A stretch of 39,475 bases of DNA from assembly GCF_016786325.1 (NCBI RefSeq), contig NZ_JADWYU010000142.1, positions 55,598-95,072 of the forward strand, read 5' to 3'. The translations under genes were made by a program, and so were the position numbers. Numbering within the stretch: the stretch's first letter is position 1; each line of letters opens with the position of its first letter. Source of the stretch: Frankia nepalensis (GTDB taxonomy: Bacteria > Actinomycetota > Actinomycetes > Frankiales > Frankiaceae). Shown here piece by piece: positions 24,931 through 32,627 of this stretch. Below the pieces are notes generated by a model. It had not been told where the DNA came from. It worked only from the letters and a program-made list of their open reading frames with translations, and did no database searches.

Positions 24931-25023
24931 AGGGACATCGCGAAGGCCCTCGCGCAGGGCATCGCGCGGGCCCTCGTACAGGGCATCGCGCGGGCCCTCG
25001 TACAGGGCATCGCCCGAGGTCAC
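24931..25023 (+). repeat. 24-bp tandem repeats upstream of traA (R1)
   Basis: Units begin at 24931 (25 bp), 24956 (24 bp), 24980 (24 bp) and 25004 (partial). The core is AGGGCATCGCGCGGGCCCTC and the two middle units are identical. The first unit contains AAGGCCCTCGCGC, which recurs at 29717 and 29741. The repeats sit 67-160 bp upstream of the traA start, a place suited to regulator or initiator binding. Confidence 0.75.
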
Positions 25024-25197
25024 GAGGTCAGGACACCCGCCGGGCCGCGCCGGCGACATCGTGAGGCCGCGGCCCCGCGCCGGGGCTGCCCTGAAGCCCT
25101 GGGCCAGCCGTTTCGACTGCCCGTTTCGAACGGTCCGACCCGCCGGCAGCCGACCCGCCAGCCCGGCCTGGTTCCCGGGCGGCCGCCACGGCGCGGG

Positions 25198-25234
25198 CGA
25201 AGGGCCTCGACGAGGGCCTCGACGAGGGCCTTCG
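25198..25234. repeat. 12-bp repeats with near-dyad symmetry (R2)
   Basis: GGGCCTCGACGA repeats in tandem between CGAA and TTCG ends, so the block is nearly its own reverse complement. It contains GAGGGCCTTCGCG, an inverted relative of the R1/R3 core. It lies between R1 and the plus-strand gene. Confidence 0.6.
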
Positions 25235-25427
25235 CGATGCACGCGGCGATGAGGCGCGGCGGCAGGGTCAAAGGCCATGGAGGAGCGCTCGACACGACGG
25301 CGCGACCGGCCCGCCGGGCCGCGGCAGACCGGGCGTGCTGGCCATCCGCCGAGCCGCCGCCCGGTCCCGGCTTGTCGCCGGGCTCACCGCCGCGGCGAAC
25401 CGCGACCGACCATGTCAGGGAGATGCC

Positions 25428-27275
25428 ATGATTCCGTCCCAGCCCGGTTCTGGCGCCGACGGCCCGACCCCGCCTGACGGCCCGCCTCCGCCGCGGGGCC
25501 CATCGCCCGTCCAGCGGACGACGGATGGTCCGCCACCCGTCGAGATCACGGTCGAGTCGGGCAGCTGGCGCTTGGACCGGCAGGCCGACCCGACAGGCGG
25601 ACGGCCGTTCTACACGGCGGAGCTGGTGACCGACCCCACAGGCACGGGCCGGTCCCGGCGGGCGTGGGCCACGGCCCAGCCGACCACCGTCAGGCTGGAG
25701 GAGGCGGTCGGCTTCGCGATTCCGCGCCAGATCCAGCAGTACCTGCGCGACCTGCCGCCCCGGCCCGGCTGGCCGGGTCCGCCGGAGGGGCCGCTGTCCG
25801 ACGAGACGGTCCGCGCGCACCGGCCCACCCGGCACAGCCCGGTGCGCGTCGCCGGCGAGCCCGCGTCGCGTCACGGCCGGCTGCTGCGGCACGAGGAGCC
25901 GCTGATCGACTGGGAGCGTGACGGTGTGCGGGTCGAGGTGTTCCTCGGCACGGCCAGCCGGGGCCTGTCGCTCGGCTACCGGATCAGCGAGATTACGCCC
26001 GGCCGGGAAAGGGACGTCGTGTTCTGCGGGGTTCGCCGCACACTTCCCTCGCTGGACGGTGACCCGGTCGACGACACGATCCGCCATGTCGTGCTGACGG
26101 TCATCGGCCGGGCGTTGCACGACGACACCGTCACGGAGCGGCAGCACGCCTTCGTGCGCCGCCACCGGGCGGTGATCGGCGCGGTGGTCGCCCGCCCGCC
26201 CGATCACCCGTTCCCGGACGGCACACGCGTCGTCGCCCACAAGAGCGACCCCGCTCGCCGAGCCACCGGCACGGTCCTGGTCGCTGTCGACGACGCGGAC
26301 GGCCACGGCTACCTGTGGCGCCCCGACGCCGCCGACCTGCCTGGCCATCCCTGGCGCGACCAGCCCACCTGGGCGCTGCGCGCCCACCCGGACGACCTGC
26401 GCCCGACGCTGGCCGTCCCCGAGGCCCTCGACAGCGCGTTCCTGACGACCGGCGCCCAGGTCGCGACGATCGACGATCCTCGCTTCGCCACCGGAACCGT
26501 GCTGCGTGCCTTCGCCGACGGCGGGGCGCCGCGCTACGAGATCGAACCCCACGACGTCCCGCTGCCCCCGGTCGTCCTCGACGCCGACGACCTGGTCCCG
26601 CTGCGCGGCACCGCCTGGCCCACCGTCGAGGTCCTGCTCGCGGCCCGCGCCACCGCCGGCCTGTCCCCACAGGCCGGCGAAATGCTCGTCACCGCCCGCG
26701 AGACCGCGATCGTGCTCGCCACTCCCGACGGCCCCGACGTTCTGACGGCACCTGGCCGGCGCCAGACCAACCCGGCGCTCGACCCCGGCCAGCACACCCG
26801 CCCCACCCCGGTGCCCGAGCATCTGCTCACCCCCGCCCGGCGCACACCGACCCTGACCTGGACCGGCGACGGCACCATCCGGGTCGACGACCCCGGGCAC
26901 GGACGCCTCGACGTCGGCGAGGAACTCTTCAACGCCGCGATGCGCCACCCGCCCGCCGAACTGGACGCGATGCTCGCCCGCCGCCCATGGCTGGCCACCA
27001 GCCCGGACCAGCCCGCGTTCGTCGCCGCGGCCCTCGCCGCCCGTTACGCCGCCCGCGACGTGCTGCGCGTGCCCGCCCTCGAACCCGGCCCGCCCACCCG
27101 GCCCGGCGCAGGCGATCGGCCGGTCGATCTCCCGGCCGGCGCGTCCCCGACGGCTGCCGGCCCGTCGGACATCCCGGGCGGCGAACCAGCGGCCGAGGCT
27201 GAGCCCCTCCCACCTTCGCCGGCCACCGACCCAGATCTCGCCGGCCCCGACCCGTCCCCGGATCCCGGTCTCTGA
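25428..27275 (+). CDS. Unknown protein with SH3/KOW-like segments, transfer region
   Basis: The 615-aa soluble protein starts at ATG 25428, with AGGGAG about 6 nt upstream. I do not recognise the family. After a Pro-rich N-terminus comes a beta-rich part (EITVESGSWRLDRQADPTGG, then YTAELVTDPTG). From about residue 262 there are repeated short barrel-like segments of the kind GTRVVAHKSDPARRATGTVL and VATIDDPRFATGTVLRAF, which look like KOW or SH3-like folds. The C-terminus is Pro/Ala-rich. It is divergent from traA and shares the repeat-rich upstream region, so a role in transfer or plasmid maintenance is likely. A 774-aa antisense frame is a composition shadow. Confidence 0.75.
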   Translation: MIPSQPGSGADGPTPPDGPPPPRGPSPVQRTTDGPPPVEITVESGSWRLDRQADPTGGRPFYTAELVTDPTGTGRSRRAWATAQPTTVRLEEAVGFAIPRQIQQYLRDLPPRPGWPGPPEGPLSDETVRAHRPTRHSPVRVAGEPASRHGRLLRHEEPLIDWERDGVRVEVFLGTASRGLSLGYRISEITPGRERDVVFCGVRRTLPSLDGDPVDDTIRHVVLTVIGRALHDDTVTERQHAFVRRHRAVIGAVVARPPDHPFPDGTRVVAHKSDPARRATGTVLVAVDDADGHGYLWRPDAADLPGHPWRDQPTWALRAHPDDLRPTLAVPEALDSAFLTTGAQVATIDDPRFATGTVLRAFADGGAPRYEIEPHDVPLPPVVLDADDLVPLRGTAWPTVEVLLAARATAGLSPQAGEMLVTARETAIVLATPDGPDVLTAPGRRQTNPALDPGQHTRPTPVPEHLLTPARRTPTLTWTGDGTIRVDDPGHGRLDVGEELFNAAMRHPPAELDAMLARRPWLATSPDQPAFVAAALAARYAARDVLRVPALEPGPPTRPGAGDRPVDLPAGASPTAAGPSDIPGGEPAAEAEPLPPSPATDPDLAGPDPSPDPGL

Positions 27276-27293
27276 CGGCGCTCGCCCGGATGA

Positions 27294-27317
27294 GGGCCGC
27301 GCTTCCCCGCGCGGCCC
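27294..27317. terminator. Bidirectional hairpin terminator between convergent genes
   Basis: GGGCCGCGC, loop TTCCCC, GCGCGGCCC forms a perfect 9-bp GC stem. It lies 19 bp after the plus-strand gene and within the gap to the stop of the convergent gene at 27409. There is no T-tract, as is usual for actinomycete terminators. Confidence 0.65.
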
Positions 27318-27408
27318 AGACGCGTCGCGTCGCGCCCCCGACACTCCGGTCGCGCTCGACGAGCTGCCCGCGGGGCGGTACGGCGGCGAGCGTCGCCGAC
27401 CTTGAGGC

Positions 27409-29133
27409 CTAGAGACCCAGCCCCGTGTCCGTGACAGGCGGAGGCGAGGCCGCCTGGCCGGGTGCCGCCGACGGCTCTGAGACGGCGGACGTGGCGGTCG
27501 AGATCGGCGAGTCCGCCTGCGCGGCCAGGGACGTCGGCGTGAGCCACTCCGGCGCGTGGATGGCCACGAGCGCCGCGAGGGTGATCCGGGACTCGGTTCC
27601 CCTGAGGTGCAGGCGGCGCGCGTGGGGGCGCAGCATGTCCCACAGCTGTGGGTCGGGGTGGCACAGCGCCTGTTCGAGATGGTCGGTGTCGCAGGTCAGG
27701 ATCCCGTGGTGCGGGTCGTGCAGCCACGTGGTGTGGTCCTGGCGGGCGCGGTCAAGCGGCGGCAGCGCCGGCGCGGGCGGCCTGGTGGCGGTGAGGACCG
27801 TGGTGGTGGGGCTGGTCGCGGCGAGAAGCGCGGCACGGCCCGGCGTCGGCTGCGGCCCGGGCAGCCTCGCGCACGCCGAGACCAGGCGCAGCGACTTGGC
27901 CGCGGTGTCGGCATAGCTGGCCAGCAGATCGTCGGTGACCAGGCCGGGGCCGCCGTACTGGCCGGCGTCGAGCGGGCTTTTGAGCAGTCCCTCGCCGGCC
28001 AGGCGGCGCACTGCTATGTCGCTGGCGGTCGCGAGGTCGGGCAGGAGGACGACAGCCCGTCGCGCGACACGGAGCAGCGCGGCCAGGTCGGCCGCGGTGG
28101 CGGTGGCGGCGGCGTCGTTGAGCTGATGGCGCAGCCCGGCGGCGAGGCGGGCGGCCTGGCGGCCCTCGAAGCCCAGCGTCCGCATCCGGCCGACGTCCTG
28201 GTGGAGCGCGGTCCAGGCCAGGGCGGCGCGGTGGGCGCAGGTGGAGACCTGGGCGTAGGCATCCTGGGCGGGATGTGGGCCGTGACGCCGGGCCTGATCG
28301 GCGAGCTTCCAGGTCAGTTCGCTGATCGCCGCCGCGAGGTCCGCGAACTCGGTCAGCGTGACGTGGTGCGATCGAACCGGTGGCCGGGTCAGGACGTGGG
28401 CGGCGTGACGCAACCGCTCCAGCTTCAGGTCAAAGGACTCGCCGATCTGGGCGCCGAGCAGCGGGGTGACCTCGTCGAGGACGGCGGGGAGCCCAGGTCG
28501 GTCGCACGAGTGCCCGATCGTGGCCGCGGCGTCTCGGAGGTTGCCGAGCCGGTCGAGTGCCCGGGCCACCCGCAGCACTCTGCTCGGATCCGCGTCGCGC
28601 GGCGGTGCGCGGCCCGGGCCGTCGCCCGGGCTGGTGGGCGGGGCCGCCGCCAGCGGGTGGCGGCGCAGATGGTCGGCCCGGGCCGCGGCGCCATCGGTGA
28701 CCACGACGACCAGCCGGGCGAGCCGGCCCGTCGCGGCGGTGACCGCGCCTGGATGCGTCAGCGCGCCCGCGTCCGGTCCGCGAGGCTCGCCCCGCGGGCC
28801 GAGCTGCGCGGACAGCAGGTCGTGCGCGGTGCCCAGCAGGTCCTGCGGCGCGGCCCAGACACTTCCCGGCCCTGCTCGACCCGCTGGCAGGACGGAACGT
28901 AGCGCCATCACCGCCTGGTCGACGTGCCAGGCGAGGTCCAGCGCCGGGTTCGACGGCCCGGCTCCCCGGCCGAGGAAGCGGGCGTGGCGGCCCACCAGCG
29001 CGAGCACGCCGACCAGTTCGGTGGCGTCCCGAACGACCTCGTCCGCTCCCACGGGCGGTGGGGCGACCGCGGCGAGGGCGGCCTGGCCGCGGGCCGTCTC
29101 GGCCAGGTGGCCGTAGGTCAGCGGGTCAGGCAT
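27409..29133 (-). CDS. Unknown alpha-helical protein of the transfer region
   Basis: The 574-aa soluble protein (MPDPLTYGHLAETARGQAAL) has no signal or membrane segment. It is almost entirely helical and Ala/Leu/Arg-rich, for example TEFADLAAAISELTWKLADQ and TAADLAALLRVARRAVVLLP. I do not recognise the family. It overlaps the stop of the 29584 gene by 8 nt, so both are probably one transcript read leftward, converging on the 25428 gene. Coding is supported by the overlap, consistent third-position GC and an antisense terminator. It may be an accessory mobilisation or plasmid-backbone protein; this rests on position only. Confidence 0.7.
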   Translation of the reverse strand: MPDPLTYGHLAETARGQAALAAVAPPPVGADEVVRDATELVGVLALVGRHARFLGRGAGPSNPALDLAWHVDQAVMALRSVLPAGRAGPGSVWAAPQDLLGTAHDLLSAQLGPRGEPRGPDAGALTHPGAVTAATGRLARLVVVVTDGAAARADHLRRHPLAAAPPTSPGDGPGRAPPRDADPSRVLRVARALDRLGNLRDAAATIGHSCDRPGLPAVLDEVTPLLGAQIGESFDLKLERLRHAAHVLTRPPVRSHHVTLTEFADLAAAISELTWKLADQARRHGPHPAQDAYAQVSTCAHRAALAWTALHQDVGRMRTLGFEGRQAARLAAGLRHQLNDAAATATAADLAALLRVARRAVVLLPDLATASDIAVRRLAGEGLLKSPLDAGQYGGPGLVTDDLLASYADTAAKSLRLVSACARLPGPQPTPGRAALLAATSPTTTVLTATRPPAPALPPLDRARQDHTTWLHDPHHGILTCDTDHLEQALCHPDPQLWDMLRPHARRLHLRGTESRITLAALVAIHAPEWLTPTSLAAQADSPISTATSAVSEPSAAPGQAASPPPVTDTGLGL

Positions 29134-29584
29134 GGCCGAGCGCCGTCAACGCCATCTGGGCGTGGATCACCGCCTGGGCCGGCGGCAACGGGTCCGGCTC
29201 CGTCTCGATGCAGGGATACAGCGTGTCGATCGCGGCGTGCAGCACCCGCCGGACGTCCTCCCGGCGCACCAGGTGGTCACCGGCGCCGATCGCGGGGGGA
29301 GGCGGCGCCGCCTCGCGCACCCCGGCGAACTCCAGCTCGGCCACGGACCAGGTGATCTCGGTGCGGGCGGTGCGTACGTGCTCCTGCGTGGCCAGCGGGT
29401 GGAACAGTAGCCCCGCCAACGCGTGGTAGAGAAGCCCGAGGCCCGCTACCAGGCCCGGCTTCCGAGCCGCGATCAGCGCCGCCGCGACGCCGTGCCACCG
29501 CGCCGGGTCCACCCCGTATGACGGATCCAGCCCAGCCGCCACGAGCCGCTCGAGCCGCTCGACCCGCGCCCTCTCTTCATCCAT
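29126..29584 (-). CDS. Unknown small protein upstream in the 29.6-27.4 kb operon
   Basis: The 152-aa protein (MDEERARVERLERLVAAGLD) is helical. A hydrophobic middle (PGLVAGLGLLYHALAGLLFH, about 44-63) could be a buried helix or a weak membrane segment. The rest is polar, with AIDTLYPCIETEPDPLPPAQ near the end. The family is not recognised. It is the first gene of a two-gene leftward unit and overlaps the next start. Upstream lie DnaA-box-like sites and 24-bp repeats, so it may be tied to replication or copy control, but nothing in the protein itself shows that. Confidence 0.65.
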   Translation of the reverse strand: MDEERARVERLERLVAAGLDPSYGVDPARWHGVAAALIAARKPGLVAGLGLLYHALAGLLFHPLATQEHVRTARTEITWSVAELEFAGVREAAPPPPAIGAGDHLVRREDVRRVLHAAIDTLYPCIETEPDPLPPAQAVIHAQMALTALGHA

Positions 29585-29659
29585 CGCCTGTCCCTTTCAC
29601 AGTCCCGACCAGAAAGATCCAGTGCATCAGCGCGCCCGTGGAATACGCGAGCGTGGCGA

Positions 29660-29785
29660 CGCCCGCTGTGGATACCGGCGCCGCTGTGGATAACCCTGGC
29701 TGGTCGGAACACCGTGAAGGCCCTCGCGCGGTACCTCGTCAAGGCCCTCGCGCGGTGCATCGCAGGGCCATCGCGCATCGGGGAT
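29660..29785. promoter_or_regulatory. DnaA-box pair plus 24-bp repeats (R3), possible replication origin or operator
   Basis: On the minus strand a near-match DnaA box (29675-29667, one mismatch) and a perfect TTATCCACA (29693-29685) lie 18 bp apart. They are followed at 29717-29783 by three units of the R1 repeat family with AAGGCCCTCGCGC at 29717 and 29741. DnaA boxes beside iteron-like direct repeats are the usual parts of a plasmid origin. No replication initiator gene was recognised nearby, so an operator role remains equally open. Confidence 0.45.
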
Positions 29786-29920
29786 TGACATGGCGCCGCT
29801 GAGGCGACGGGAAGCCCCTGCATTGTGGGCGGCTGGGCTGCCGGCCAGTTTTGCGCACCGATACTCGCTGTTCGCCCAGGCCCACAAGATAGTCAACGAC
29901 GTTTACAGCCGGGCCGTGAG

Positions 29921-29934
29921 ATCTTGATCAAGAT
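29921..29934. promoter_or_regulatory. Perfect 14-bp palindrome
   Basis: ATCTTGATCAAGAT is fully self-complementary and sits in an AT-rich patch just past the 3' end of the TIR pseudogene and upstream of the 29584 gene. It resembles a dimeric repressor site. No matching copy was found elsewhere in the window. Confidence 0.4.
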
Positions 29935-29942
29935 ATTTCGGA

Positions 29943-30480
29943 TCAACGGCCAGGCGACGGAGCGGTATTGGTGGTGATGCGAACCGCGTACGCCGCGCGG
30001 TGCCTGCTCGCGGCAGGGCTGTGTCGTCCTCGTCGGCGTTTCAGGTAGGGGTCGGACAGCGGCTCGGTGACCGGCGCCACGCAGCCACGCTTGTCCCGGG
30101 AATCCCACCGGAGCCCTCGGCGTCCGCGCACCTGCTGGTAGCTGTGCCGGGCGTGCTGGCTGATGCGGGCACCGGCCAGCGCCTGGTGGGCCGCGGCGCG
30201 CGGCCGGTCGCGCGCGACTGGCGCCTCGACGTCGAACAGGTCCGCATAGGGCAGGTGGGCCATGAGGCGGTCGAGCGGGTGGTCGGCGATGCGGACGGGT
30301 AGCAGCCGTTCGCCGAGCCAGGCTTGGTCGGCGGCGAACGCCGCCTGTCACTCGGCCGCGTGCTTCGAGCCGTGGTAGGTGGGGGAGATGACGGCGATCG
30401 TCAGGTGCGCCTGGCAGATTGCCGTTGGTCGCCGCGCTGGCGCGTTGCGTCGAACTTGCCGGCGGCATCCAGACCACACT
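29943..30480 (-). pseudogene. Decayed TIR-domain gene
   Basis: The minus frame ending at 29943 reads HLTIAVISPTYHGSKHAAE, a stop codon, then QAAFAADQAWLGERLLPVRI and ADHPLDRLMAHLPYADLFD. This is the second half of an actinobacterial TIR domain. The stop (TGA) stands exactly where TIR proteins of this type have Trp in the EW(R/Q)AAW motif; compare TVEWRAAW in the TIR gene at 38928. Just upstream, AGKFDATRQRGDQRQSARRT continues the domain in another frame, so there is also a frameshift. The N-terminal half is missing or unrecognisable. The tail contains degenerate low-complexity sequence. Confidence 0.7.
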
Positions 30481-30548
30481 GCGGCCGAGCCATGGGCGGG
30501 CCGCTTTCTGCGCCGGTCCCAGGTGGCGCTTGCTGTACGGCGGGCGTG

Positions 30549-31664
30549 TCAGGACCGCTGGTAGCGGGCCACGGTGCCGTCGTCGGAGGTGAGGGTGAGC
30601 GTCAGGCCGGAGTCCTCAAGCTGGCCGGTGAGCACCGTGGGGCATTCCCCGTGGAAAGAAGCGGGGTCGCCGATGGGTTCCACCTGTTCGGTTTCGGTGG
30701 CGAAACGCAACTGGTCGCCGTCGAGGGTGACGGTTCCTTCGCAGGTTGCCCGGAAGCCCACCGGATGCCCCTCCAGGAGATCGTACTTCTCGCCTACGAG
30801 CCGGAAGTCCGATCCGGCGATGTGCAGGGCCGAGTCTGCGTAGACGACGATCTCTGTCCCGTTGGACACCTGGCTTTGCTGCGCGTGGAACTCCCAGGCA
30901 CCGGCTGCCTGCTCGGCCAGTGAGGGTGCTGTGCTTCCGGCGCCGGCGCCCGCACCGGCCTGTGCCGTGGGCCCGGGCGTGCTGTTCCCCTTGTCAATGA
31001 CCGCGATGCCGACGACCACGACAGCCACGACGAGCAGGGTCGCGGCGACGGCGGCGAGCACCGGGCGCGAAAGTCCAGGAGTCCGCACCGGCCCGGTCGC
31101 GGCCGGCGTACCCGTGGGGGAAGCCGGCGCGGCGGGCGGCGCGTCCTCGCCGCTGCCCGGCAGTACGGCCACCACGACACCGGGGAACGGCGGCCGGCGG
31201 CGCACGGCGCGTTCCTGGATGGGAATGGGCGGCCGGTCGTAGGGCTTGGCGTGGCCGCGCAGGACATCGGTGACGCGGCCGAGGAGTTCCGCGCGCGCGG
31301 CATCCTCGCCGTAGCGGCCTAGGTCAATAGGGATGAAGCCACGCAGCAACCCGTCGAGTTGCACGTCTTCGACTCTGACCGGAATGATGGTGACGCTGGG
31401 CCCGCTGAGGGTGTCTGGCCAGACGGCCAGCCACTCGGCCCGGGTGCGGGGCGATCGCAGGTAGGCGGCGGATGCGACGAGCAGCATGTAGTCCGTGGTC
31501 CGGATGCCCTCGTCGAGGCGTGCGGCCCATGGCATCCCCGGCAGGGTGTCCCAGTGGTGCAGGGTTACCCGAAGGCCCGCTTCTTCCAGCACCCAGCCGA
31601 TCCACTCCGCCCAGGTCAGGTCCTCTTCGGCGTAGCTGAGGAAGAAGTCCCGCTTGCCGTCCAT
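30549..31664 (-). CDS. TIR-domain protein with one membrane helix and an exported C-terminal domain
   Basis: The 371-aa protein starts at ATG 31664 (MDGKRDFFLSYAEEDLTWAE). The TIR domain covers about 5-135, with DFFLSYAEED, HHWDTLPGMPW and the conserved glutamate in TRAEWLAVW (Glu77) where TIR NADases have their catalytic residue. A Pro-rich linker is followed by one membrane helix (VLAAVAATLLVVAVVVVGIA, about 202-221). Outside lies a beta-rich domain with two cysteines (ATCEGTV and HGECPTV) ending TLTSDDGTVARYQRS. TIR proteins act in bacterial immunity by signalling or NAD cleavage. Here the layout suggests an outward sensor coupled to an inner TIR. The next gene leftward is a broken TIR gene. 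Confidence 0.85.
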   Translation of the reverse strand: MDGKRDFFLSYAEEDLTWAEWIGWVLEEAGLRVTLHHWDTLPGMPWAARLDEGIRTTDYMLLVASAAYLRSPRTRAEWLAVWPDTLSGPSVTIIPVRVEDVQLDGLLRGFIPIDLGRYGEDAARAELLGRVTDVLRGHAKPYDRPPIPIQERAVRRRPPFPGVVVAVLPGSGEDAPPAAPASPTGTPAATGPVRTPGLSRPVLAAVAATLLVVAVVVVGIAVIDKGNSTPGPTAQAGAGAGAGSTAPSLAEQAAGAWEFHAQQSQVSNGTEIVVYADSALHIAGSDFRLVGEKYDLLEGHPVGFRATCEGTVTLDGDQLRFATETEQVEPIGDPASFHGECPTVLTGQLEDSGLTLTLTSDDGTVARYQRS

Positions 31665-32627
31665 CCAGGGCCCCCGAAACCTGTGGCTCAGCAGAATAGG
31701 GGTGATCATACTGCGCGTCGGGGTCTGACGGACCCGTAAGGCATGACGGGCCCGGATAGAACGCTGCACCGGTCGGATAGAACACCGAAGGAGGCCCATG
31801 TCGCATCGACCGCCGCGCCCGGCGCTCCTCACGGAGCGTCACCCATTTGGGCGGCGCACTGTCATGGGCGCGCTGGCGGAAGGCGCCATCGACCTGATCA
31901 TTACGTAGTGTTACTGACGATCTGACGCCATTCTGATGCAAGAAGGCCCGACATGGGATGGTATGGGCGGGCTGTCGACGGCACGGGCTGCGGACTCCAG
32001 CCAGCACCGAGGCCCCGAAGCGTCGACAGGGCAGCACAAGCCGGCCGTAGTCGATACGCCGCGGGAGTCTCCGAAAGTGACTCAACTGCGAGAGGCCTCG
32101 ACTCATAATTGCCCCTTCGTGCCGAGTCGCGCTCGGCACGGCCCCGGGTCGCTTACGTCAGACCCCGGCCGTGATCCGGTGATCATCCGGTCGTCGGTAG
32201 TGGCGTGTTCTTGCGGGCCCCCGGCCGGTTGACCGGGTGTCGGGGCGGCCGGTGCTGGAGATGGCCGCTGGCCGGCGCGGTTTGAAGGGCGGGCATCGCG
32301 CGTTGCGCCAGGCGTCCGTGTTCGGGCGGCCTGGGGTTCATGGCAGTGCCTGACGCTGCGTTTCTGGGCTGGCAGTCTTCCGTCCACGCTGGGCTCGGTA
32401 AATGGGCCTGCTCGCTGGCGCCGGGACCGTACGCCGAGCCGGGACCCGCGATGGTGGGACTTGGGCCGTATCCTGCCGCGCTGACGGCTCCCGCCGGGGG
32501 GTGATCCGCGTGGGCGGGCGGGGCCCGCCGGCGTACCCGCCGTCCGCGGCTGCCTGCCCAGGGTCATAGCCGCGGTTCTGGCTGTGGGCCGATGTGCTGG
32601 CGGGCCTGCGCGCGCACCATCATCCAC
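31665..32627. other. Long intergenic stretch without a convincing gene
   Basis: The 963 bp between divergent genes include a lower-GC part (about 31840-32120) and a GC-rich part. A 36-codon frame at 31798-31908 follows GAAGGAGG, but the 3-nt spacing is too short and the product is unrecognised. A perfect hairpin lies at 32118-32140. Promoters for the TIR-membrane gene (leftward) and the ABC operon (rightward) should be here. Confidence 0.5.
32118..32140. terminator. Perfect 9-bp hairpin in the long intergenic stretch
   Basis: CGTGCCGAG, loop TCGCG, CTCGGCACG is a perfect stem-loop. No T-tract follows on either strand and no gene ends nearby. It may terminate an unseen transcript or be a protein binding site. 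Confidence 0.4.

Larger units (their letters stand above)
24865..25427. other. Divergent promoter region between traA and the plus-strand gene
   Basis: This 563-bp stretch separates the traA start (leftward) from the 25428 gene (rightward). It carries the 24-bp tandem repeats at 24931-25023 and a related 12-bp repeat cluster at 25198-25234. Open frames across it reflect composition and repeat structure. It probably holds both promoters and their regulator sites; oriT could also be here. Confidence 0.5.

Noticed and set aside
24931-25023. CRISPR array
   Set aside because: The 24-bp units are directly abutting with no unique spacers.
24865-25278. N-terminal extension of the relaxase to 25278
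   Set aside because: The extra 138 residues translate 24-bp DNA repeats and low-complexity sequence; the relaxase domain begins at the ATG at 24864.
25020-27344. 774-aa minus-strand frame
   Set aside because: Antisense to the 25428 gene, which has a good ribosome site and beta-rich domain structure; the antisense product has no recognisable domain.
31798-31908. 36-aa frame after GAAGGAGG
   Set aside because: Spacing to the ATG is only 3 nt and the product has no recognisable feature; not enough to call a gene.
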